Below are positions 30,636 to 38,088 of a stretch of 38,088 bases of DNA, in pieces. The DNA comes from Spongospora subterranea f. sp. subterranea. Its lineage: Eukaryota > Endomyxa: Phytomyxea > Phytomyxea > Plasmodiophorida. The position numbers and the translations under genes were made by a program. Location of the stretch: NCBI GenBank assembly GCA_049724395.1, contig JAUGWO010000192.1:1-38088 (forward strand), written 5' to 3'. The notes beneath the pieces are model-generated. The model saw only the letters and a program-made list of their open reading frames with translations. It made no database searches and had not been told where the DNA came from. Within the stretch, counting starts at the first letter, position 1. Every line of letters starts with the position of its first letter.

Positions 30636-31473
30636 TCACAATCCGGTCTGTGTCTGCTCCGGAAAAAACTCGACAGATTGATTATTTCCCCCTTGATTGA
30701 TAGAGCCTGGGCATTCCTAACGAAAACAATGGCCATCGTTGACAAACGCAGCTTTGAATCGTTCTGAGACAGCCCACTCTGGGGGAATATCGGAACCCAA
30801 AGCTTCTGAGAACAAAGGAAACTTAGATGAGTGTTCACTTCGTGAACTTGCCCATGAAAATGGCAAATTTTTATCGTAGAAGATGAAAGGAGAACATTCT
30901 GCCTACGATAAAGTTTGGCCGTTGTCATGGGCTATTACGCGCAGTTCGCCATTGTTCGGCACTCATTGAAAAGCGATTCATTCCGTATTCACCTCTAAAC
31001 CATCTAGTTTTTTGAATTTCTGCAAATCATTCCATCAGTTAAATATCGGTGTTTGTGAGACCTCCCGCCAGAGACAGCGGTGCCAAACACGGCTCTGTTT
31101 TCTGATTCATAGCGATAGTCGTCAAAGAGCTGGCCCTGTAGGATCCAACTGGTGTAGGGAAGAACGAGGTTCGTCAAAAATGTTTTTCTTTTTAGGGGGA
31201 AGCCCAAGGGACATGTCGTTCAAGAAAGCAAACAGCTCAACTACCCGCTGAGTTTTTACAGTCCAAGAGAAGGAATCTTTTAGGTTGACGGCGGCAGCTT
31301 TGAATCAAAAGTTCAGTCAACATTTGCGACCCACAAACACTGTAAGATCAACATGATCGACGGTCCTATCGTCAACGATCCAGAAAAGTAAAACAAAAGG
31401 CGACACCGACAGGTTGGCGAGAGAGCCGCAGTTACCTGATTTATTTGCGCACTCACGCAGTTAGTTGCGCCAT
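30636..31473 (-). CDS. uncharacterised eight-exon small protein
   Basis: Proposed exons 31473-31457, 31365-31331, 31297-31166, 31148-31062, 31019-30939, 30898-30848, 30805-30722 and 30691-30636. Introns are 91, 33, 17, 42, 40, 42 and 30 nt. The coding total is 543 nt, exactly 181 codons, with all phases agreeing. It starts MAQLTATVDHVDLTVFVAAA and continues KTQRVVELFAFLNDMSLGLP, then IQKTRWFRGEYGMNRFSMSA and GSDIPPEWAVSERFKAAFVN. The first intron has a consensus GTGAGT donor. The 17-nt gap is suspect: it could be a base-call error or a small deletion. No known family. Head-to-head with the WDR89-like gene. Confidence 0.5.
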
Positions 31474-31566
31474 GGAGCTGGCCCATGAGGGTTGGCCAAC
31501 GGCATGGCCTACGCTTGACTGCTTTTGACATTTGACTGCATTGACAGACAGCGAACTGCGGCCATC
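31474..31566. promoter_or_regulatory. 93-bp bidirectional promoter region
   Basis: The start codons of the eight-exon gene (minus, 31,473) and the WDR89-like gene (plus, 31,567) are 93 bp apart, so both promoters and 5' UTRs must share this space. No TATA box is evident. Confidence 0.5.
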
Positions 31567-32819
31567 ATGGGATATACTCGTCCCGAACCATTATTGGAGC
31601 GGAACACGCCCGCGTCTAATCCTGTGGACGCCAGAGGTAGCGCCATCACCGATATTGACTGTGATCCTCGATTCGTATCCCCCCGGATCCTGGCGCTTCC
31701 TTCGTGGAAACCGACTCAATCCGCCTTCGCTGCCGACCAGCTCGACGCGGAATGCGTCCTGTTCATGGTCCGCTGTCCGGGAGAGGACAGGATTGCTGTC
31801 GCCACCTCATCCGAGACGGTTCGGGTTTATGACTCAAATACGCTTCAGCAGATACATGCTCTGTCACACCATACCGATGCGATTCGCTCTCTGAGAGCTG
31901 GTCTAGATCCAAATTGTTTGTTCACCGCCTCCGAAGACAGTAATTTCCTACGACTTTCCCATGCTAGTTCGCTATTGATTTTGACGTTTGTTCACAGAGA
32001 AGTGGACCATGATCGATCTTCGAACGGGGACGGTTGCGGTTTCGGTCAGTCACGCTGAGTCTCTGTTCTCGTTCGATTGCAATGGGACGTTAGCAGCTGC
32101 AGGTTGCGATACGTTTGGCGATATTGCCCTCTGGGATATCAGGTTTGCGAGCCGCATTTTTTTTGCACAACGCCATCATATTCCTGATATGGGTGTCAGG
32201 TCGTTGTCCAATCAACTTGGCGTCCTTGACGAGTTTCACACTGAAGAAGTTAGAGATATAAGATTCCATCCCTCATTCAAATCGCTGTTATTCAGCGGGT
32301 CGATTGACTGTCTCATTAACAAGTTTGATCTGAATGCTTCAACACTTGATGACGCCCTGGTATCAGGTCTGTTATGTTTGCGACTCATCGAAGAGATCAC
32401 TTATTTTTCATTGATCAGTGTTCAACACGAACCAGTCGATAAGGTCATTTAATTTCTTCGGCAACAATCATGACTTTATCCATTGTATTTCGGAAATCGA
32501 ATCGATGACTCTCTGCAGTATTGAAAATACGGAAGTTGTCGGGTTTTTTCCTGACGTCTGCGAGACTTTATCAGGCGAAATAAGCACTCGCTATCTTGTT
32601 GACTGCCATTTCGACCCATTATCGCAGAGGTTGTGTTTGATTTCCGGAAACTACTATGGAGACGTTTTGGGCAGTTTTGTAGCTCGTGATTCGTTCGAAC
32701 CTGCAATGACGCTCTTCAATGGTCATAGCTCTGGTGTTCGATCATCCTGTATACTAAATGGGAAAATACTAACGGGCGGTGAAGATTCCAGGATTGTCTC
32801 TTGGAATCTCAATACATGA
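31567..32819 (+). CDS. WDR89: WD repeat protein, WDR89-like
   Basis: Four exons, 31567-31939, 31998-32142, 32200-32366 and 32419-32819, with introns of 58, 57 and 52 nt, giving 361 aa in one frame. Repeated WD blades are visible: VRVYDSNTLQQIHALSHHTD, LFTASEDKKWTMIDLRTG, GDIALWDIRS, then HTEEVRDIRFHPSFKSLLFS and GSIDCLINKFDL with DDALVS, and a last blade KILTGGEDSRIVSWNL. The run H-x-E-E-V-x-x-I-R-F-H-P, the S-G-S-x-D-x-L-I-N blade and the following D-D-A-L are characteristic of WDR89, whose human form is 387 aa. The protein is a single seven-blade propeller and its cellular role is poorly known. Start chosen as the first ATG in the open frame. Confidence 0.8.
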
Positions 32820-32856
32820 GAGATCTTTAAATAACTTCATTGTGTAATTAAATTAA

Positions 32857-34987
32857 TTATTGTCTATTGATTAAGATAGAGCTGAAATTGGTAGTTCTGG
32901 AATTCCAAACATGTTTGGAAACTTCCTTTGGATATATGTGATTCCTTCTAGAATTGATGTTCACTCCTGAAGCTATGGCCTTCTGAATAACGTAGGATGC
33001 AATCGCAGATGCATTGGCAGACTCGCAAAGGCGCAAGATCCGAAAAATAGTCCGAGTTAACGGTTTTTGTTTTGGCGTTTGTTCGGTAAACGAAATGAAA
33101 ACCTGAAAACAGCGGTCTAAACGATTTTCATGTGAGCAGGGATTGCTAATCAGCGACCGGACTACAGAATCCAATTCATGATTGCAGCTAATCTTCCGCC
33201 TAGCAAGTTTTGTCATGGGAAACAAAGACATAAACGAGCGTTGTACAGCAGGATGATGAACAACACTGTCAGTGATTACCAGTTCAGCAGGCCAATCAAT
33301 TTTCAGATGTAAATATATTCGAACCGCCAAGGAAACCGTTGACGAATGTGAAAGCGCATCGGTGCATCCTGCGCTGATCATGTTGTTGAACTGGATCAAA
33401 GCGAGTTGCCACTGGCTACTCTTCATGAAAAAGCGAATAGGGCGAATAAACAGAAATTTCAGCTCTTCACTGAAATTTGGAGAGAATTCAGAGCGCCATG
33501 TTAACAGAGTATTGACATGAAGGCTCGAGCATAAACAAGAATTGCATATGCGGTGCCAAGCACGTGTCTCAATTGGAACTTCACGATTCATCATTTGCCT
33601 TAGAATTACGGGTGTCAACTGAAGCCAGGTATCTTGAAGAAGAGATGACGCGATCAAAATAGTATAGGCACTGCTTGAAAAAAAATCAGGTCCATCTTGC
33701 GACATTAAATATGAGACAGCAGCGTGATTATTAGCCTGTCCAAACAATTTTTTAGCACTCACAAGCGTAATAAACATCTCTTACATGTGTGTAGGCCCAC
33801 ATTAACCGAATCCGATCAGTCGACGAACAAATTGCGTTCACAATCAGCTCATTTGAAGGATCTCCATATTTGCCCGATCCTAATCGAAAATGCGAAATCA
33901 TATCTGAGGATAGGTGACAGTTTCGCCTGGCACATTGAAGAGCAGCTAAAGATCGTAGTTCAGGAAAATCGCCCAAACAGGAAAATATATGAGCGATAGA
34001 TTTCCGGGTAAGACTGACGCCAGTCTCGATTGACCATCGCAGCCATCTAACAGACTCATCAGCGTTCGAACGGCAAATATGGCTTTGTAAAGATGACTTT
34101 GAATCCGATTTTAACTGTTCATAAAGGTGGAATGCTTCCGAAAATCGGTTTAAGAGCACAAATGTACGAATGCTCGATGCAAGAATTGTTGAGCATGGAA
34201 TATTTTTGAAATCCTTCAGTACATCGATCGCAAGACGAGGCGGTAGATTTGCGACCATAAGAGCGAATACTGATCGCTGCATGGAAATGCAGCACGTACT
34301 CTGTTTAGCGAAAATCACATACAGCCGATATGCCACTTGTGATCGCCCAGAGAGCACCAAATTTTTTATGCTTTTGTTAATCTGAACTGAGTCTGCTTGA
34401 TATGAGGATATCAGCAAAGCGCTGTAATGAGATAAAAGCAGATCTGCTTCTTGGTCCGATTCGATATATCTGGACAGATGCGCTAAAGCGACGTGTAACA
34501 ATTTCGAGTCTGAAAAAGGCAATGAATGCTCAATACAGGATCCAAGCAGATCCCAGAGCACGTTTTTATGAGTCTGGCCAAGTTCGATAAGGTCAATGAA
34601 CGCCATGTCAAGGGATGATGAGAATGGGACTGAACCTAATTTTAAGGCGATTTGAACTGGATGAGAATCCGGAATGGGCTTGTCCTTCTGGGTATCTTTA
34701 TAGTGGAGAGTAAGGCAATGGACAGCCCATTCGCTCGGCCGTCCATAGTTTGGGGTATGAAATGCCTGGGCCATCTCATTATGGGTATTGCCTACCTTGC
34801 CCAGCAAACGAAGAACTTTATCCAGATCATCTGGATTCGCTTGCGAGCAAGACGCCAGCTCGGTAAACGCTTTCAAACTGCTCGAATGATTCCAGCCAGA
34901 CGAGAGAGCTCTTTGGAAGGCGTCTCGAGGATCTAATGTGGACCGTGCAGACGAGCAGAAACATCTAAAAGAATGAAGAGAGCGCAT
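32857..34987 (-). CDS. helical-repeat (PPR-like) mitochondrial protein
   Basis: Two exons, 34987-33785 and 33735-32857, with a 49-nt intron containing gtgctaaaa near its 3' end, giving 693 aa. The N-terminus MRSLHSFRCFCSSARSTLDP is rich in Arg and Ser with no acidic residue before position 19, as in a mitochondrial targeting peptide. The body is all-helical with paired amphipathic helices spaced 30-40 residues (AFHLYEQLKS, AYRLYVIFAK, LALIQFNNMI), reminiscent of pentatricopeptide or similar alpha-solenoid RNA-binding proteins. No catalytic domain seen. It is tail-to-tail with the WDR89-like gene, 37 bp between stop codons, and head-to-head with the next gene. Confidence 0.7.
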
Positions 34988-35039
34988 GAAATACACTCAT
35001 TGCGATATCAATAAAAGGGACAAACTATCGTTACCAGAC
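34988..35039. promoter_or_regulatory. 52-bp bidirectional promoter region
   Basis: The divergent start codons at 34,987 (minus) and 35,040 (plus) leave only 52 bp. It contains tgcgatatcaataaaaggga and no clear TATA box. Confidence 0.45.
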
Positions 35040-35556
35040 ATGGCACGTTACTGTACTGTCAACGGAGGCCGCGGTAGATATAATGCGCAACATGTTGACA
35101 TGACATCATGACTCCAACGTGGTGTGTAGCGCCATGTCGTCGCCCGCCTCATTCCCGATGATGCTTGCACAGAGTTTGCTGTCGCCGACGACTGGTCCTA
35201 CGAAGAGGGTTGTGTGGCTGCCATCGCCCCAGGGCCGCGGTTGGTAAGCGATTACGCCGAAGCGATTACGGCCGTTCGTGTGCTTTCATGAAGTCTGTGT
35301 TACGGATGATGGTCCGAGAAGGATCTGCTGATAAACCACATTTCTGGGCGAAATTGGCATCGTTCAAAATGATCACGCTCAGTTACAGTCGCAACAGAGT
35401 AGATCACCGGGAACTGCAGTCTCGATTGCTTTTTTGAAGTCCCAGTTTTCGAACAAATCAAGAACGGGTTTTGAGACGCGAACCCATTGTGTGAGATGTG
35501 GGGTTTTGAAGTTTCATTGCAATCGAAGCCGCTGCTGTTCGGTCCTTGACGGTTAG
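35040..35556 (+). CDS. small protein with cysteine-rich tail, four exons
   Basis: Exons 35040-35093, 35130-35243, 35294-35398 and 35446-35556, with introns of 36, 50 and 47 nt all in phase 0, 127 aa. MARYCTVNGGRGRYNAQH, then VARLIPDDACTEFAVADDWS, FWAKLASFKMITLSYSRNR and a tail THCVRCGVLKFHCNRSRCC. The second donor is a consensus GTAAGC. The tail has C-x2-C and more Cys/His, so it may bind zinc. It recalls the eL37 zinc region only loosely and is not eL37. No family assigned. Confidence 0.45.
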
Positions 35557-35611
35557 GCAATGCATCCATGGGTGATTATGTCAGGTCAAAGGGTTCATCA
35601 TTGATCTCACC

Positions 35612-35996
35612 CTAGCACAGTCTCAAAAAGTCAGGACTCCAGTACGACAGGGGATAGTCTTTTTGTTGGCGTTTTCTGCTCGAGCCGGATGTGGAAGTTG
35701 CTCGTGATGGCAAGTCTTGTGATAGGGCCTGATCACCAGTATAATCATCTGTCGTTATCGGTAATGATCATCTTCGCAGTCATCTGCTTGCCGATTTCCA
35801 CCAGCAATCCAGGTCGTGCGTAATGATGCCATCATCGACAGTAGAGTCACCGCCTGAGTCGGCTTCCTCCGTTCTGGGTACAGTTGTCCCTTAACAAGTT
35901 TCGCATCTCAATCCTGATTTCCCTGTCGTGTTGATATTTACGTGGTATGATATACCGTACTCTTTCACCAGGTAAATTCACTTTGTAAATTATCAT
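35612..35996 (-). CDS. uncharacterised gene, two clear exons
   Basis: The first frame opens at ATG 35,996 (MIIYKVNLPGERVRYIIPRK, then HDREIRIEMRNLLRDNCTQ to about 35,874). A last frame, 35,749-35,612, reads DDYTGDQALSQDLPSRATST then KRQQKDYPLSYWSPDFLRLC and stops. A middle frame (EEADSGGDSTVDDGIITHDL, about 35,870-35,780) is also coding-like. I could not find a unique set of splice sites joining all three. It lies just outside the right arm, downstream of gene B on the same strand, and might be its 3' end. Confidence 0.4.
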
Positions 35997-36086
35997 TTTA
36001 CGGCTACTGGATATTGAACAGATTGCACGGCCTTGCGATTATTCTGCCAACAGTACATATATTTGAGTAGCCATTTGTTTAAGAAT

Positions 36087-36592
36087 TTGATAAGGTCGGG
36101 CAAAACAAGAGTCCTCTGTTCCCTCTGTTCCGTCAACAATATTGAAATTGGGTGGACCCAACGTATCTCGTTTCTCCATACGGTAAGGTTGCCTCGTTGT
36201 CCTACCAGTTGCATCGAGATTACAAATGTGTATCTTTGCCTTTTTGGGCCTACCTTCTGATCAACTGGTTTGCCAAACAGCGCCTTCACGGATACGCTCT
36301 AGTCGCGACCACGTTTACCTCCTTGTCCGATTAGCAGAAGGGCATCATCCTCGTTTGACACGTTTTCATGAGATGAGGTCCACATCAACAACAATACGCC
36401 GTCGTGACAAGAAGTGCATCCGTAATGGCGCTTCTCAGTTGCACAGACGGCGGGCACGATGAGGCGAAAACACCCAATTGGAATTCCCATGCAAGTGGTA
36501 CAGCTAGCCGACTCCAACCAATCATTGGACCCAAAATCAATCATTTGAGGGCGAATGGCGTAGTCTATAGCTGAGGGAAATGTGGACTCCAT
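36087..36592 (-). pseudogene. gene B, right copy
   Basis: From ATG 36,592: MESTFPSAIDYAIRPQMIDF, then SNDWLESASCTTCMGIPIGC and VCATEKRHYGCTSCHDGVLL, a Cys-rich part absent from the left copy, then HENVSNEDDALLLIGQGGKR and a stop at about 36,301 where the left copy reads on. Past the stop the same frame stays open (VKALFGKPVDQKVGPKRQRY and RQRYTFVISMQLVGQRGNLT) to 35,993. The Cys pairs could form a small zinc-binding fold. The stop may mean that this copy is dead, or it may sit in an unrecognised intron (gtaaac..gaag). Confidence 0.4.
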
Positions 36593-36752
36593 ATCTGTAT
36601 CTTCAGCCAATATTCCCCAGAATCCAACGATTTGAGCGGAAAAGAATTGAGATTAATACACCAGAACAAGCCTATGAACCTGTGAATATTCGCTAAATCC
36701 ATCAAGTTTATTTGAACTCATCTAGATTGTTGAGTCGTTAGACTGTCAACTC

Positions 36753-38088
36753 TTATGTCAAGTTGTGATGGTAGAGATCATATCGACAGATATCAGATCC
36801 CTTTGTTCCTGCTCCAGGACAGCAATTCTGACTAAACATGGTGTACGATATAAAGTTTCCCCATCTCCGAACAAATTCCGACGTGTTTCCACCGCAGTGA
36901 CGATTCAAACAATTGCAAATAGGACGAACGAATTTGCAGATAAAACAGGATAAATCCTGATGGACCGGTATCGTTGACTTTGTCTTTGCATTCAAGAACT
37001 GCTCATACTCTTCGAGAATTTCGGGAAACATTTTGAGGATGCCTCGGGTTCTTTGGCCGCGAACTTTATGTCTTGCTGGAATATCAAATGTTGCCTTCGA
37101 TTCGCAAGGTTGGGTCTTCAAGCCTGGACATTTTTGCGTTCTGAATCGCGGATGTCGGAATTGATGGCCCCATTTTCCAATCCATTCATCTAAATCTTTG
37201 CCACAGTGATGAACCCAGCACCCCCAAATGGGATTCGCAGACCGGTAATAAAAATTTGCAAAACGACGTCGAGCCGTACGGCCACCTGATTGGTATTTCT
37301 GGATGAATTCCCAATACAGATTGAGTATGTTAATCGAGTCTTTTGACTTCAAAATAGCACCATGAATAGCATCGAGGTCAATTGAATCGGACATGTCTCT
37401 ACAAACATAAATGTTTACCAATTTTTGTAAGAAAACAGCGAATGAAAACCTTTTGTCAGAGGTTGGGACATCTTTTGTCCTCAGATAACCGCAGGTGTGA
37501 TGATATGATCCACGACCGGGGCAGCATTCCTGTTTGAAGTTACGGTGGTCAAAACACGGGCCCCAACGTGTCTGGAACAGGGCGATGTCTTTAGCGCAAC
37601 ATATTATCAGACAATGAAGGACGGGTGTGCAGGTGGACTGGAGACACGAAGACACGTAACGACTCATATTGCCGATCAACACGTTGGACGAGACCATCAA
37701 AACAAAATTCGAGATTAGGATTAGTTTTTGCAGGGTGCTGGTTGCCTTTTCGATACGCTGAAGAAAATCGATGTTATATTGCCCGACCACAAATGTGTCA
37801 TTCGGCGCCGACTTTCCGACCAACAGTAGTTCCGACATGGCGATACTGTCGTGAAATTCGGCCTCGGCTGGGTTCGGCACCTTTCCCTAAGCAGACGATC
37901 ACGTTTGTGATCATCAAATCCCAGACAGAGTGGACCACAACAGTACTGACCAGGAACACACAGTGGCTATCATAGTCTTTGACCTCATTTAGGTCGTTTA
38001 TGAGCGGCAAGAGCATTGCCAATTCTTGCAAGTATTTGCCTTGAAAGAACAACCATTTTTTGAGTGCACTAAGCTCCGGAAATTGGTT
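36753..38088 (-). CDS. gene A, right copy (partial): triplicated Cys/Trp-Gly module protein
   Basis: Exon 4 is 37886-36753 (377 aa), preceded by a 64-nt intron (37887-37950) of the same size and position as in the left copy, and by exon 3 from 37951 to the window edge. All Cys, His, Trp and Gly of the three modules are kept (CLIICCAKDIALFQTRWG, CWVHHCGKDLDEWIGKWG, CLNRHCGGNTSEFVRRWG). Compared with the left copy, about 5 of the first 162 exon-4 residues differ, against roughly 60 of the last 216. Conservation of the framework with change in between suggests both copies are or were under selection. The function is unknown. Confidence 0.7.

Larger units (their letters stand above)
36086..38088. 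repeat. right arm of large inverted duplication (cut by window end)
   Basis: Reverse-complement match of 15,806-18,178. It carries gene A (minus) from late exon 3 and gene B (minus). The match is still strong at the last base of the window, so the arm continues. Confidence 0.85.

Noticed and set aside
35446-35556. Resemblance of the Cys-rich tail to ribosomal protein eL37
   Set aside because: The second Cys pair of the eL37 zinc site is missing and the upstream sequence does not match.

Overview
The window is nuclear DNA from a eukaryote. Its protein genes are split by very short GT-AG introns (mostly about 30-65 nt). It carries the cytosolic ribosomal protein eS26, a WDR89-like protein and a near full-length CFAP43-type axonemal protein, so the organism builds or recently built a motile flagellum. 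The repeats (an RNase H-bearing LINE, Ty3/Gypsy with chromodomain, Ty1/Copia, PIF/Harbinger) suit a zoosporic fungus-like or other opisthokont protist. The species cannot be fixed from the sequence.

Layout. Positions 1-14,100 are a graveyard of nested repeats: two copies of the C-terminal RNase H/zinc end of one LINE family (1-1,370 and 6,955-7,824), broken Gypsy pieces interrupted by a small Harbinger-like element with TAA target duplications, a two-gene Harbinger relic (3,190-5,415), a FAR1-like zinc-finger gene piece, inverted Gypsy LTRs around a chromodomain, a broken Copia element, a LINE ORF1 on the minus strand, and a Gypsy LTR plus gag whose leader holds eleven 32-bp repeats. From about 15,100 to 18,180 lies the left arm of a large inverted duplication. 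Its partner runs from about 36,090 past the right edge. Each arm carries gene A, a cysteine-rich protein with a thrice-repeated module I do not recognise, and gene B, uncharacterised. A 2.1-kb satellite (18,662-20,766) follows the left arm.

The 17.9 kb between the arms is host gene territory. From left to right it holds a minus-strand stretch of many short exon-like frames (20.8-23.1 kb), CFAP43 (minus, six exons, 1,654 aa), eS26 (minus), three small intron-containing genes on the minus strand, WDR89-like (plus, four exons) tail-to-tail with a mitochondrial-targeted helical-repeat protein (minus, two exons), and a small cysteine-tailed gene (plus). Two gene pairs are head-to-head with only 93 and 52 bp between start codons, and one pair is tail-to-tail with 37 bp between stops, so this part of the genome is very compact.

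Exon joins were worked out by eye from frame, GT-AG ends and family similarity. None is backed by transcripts.
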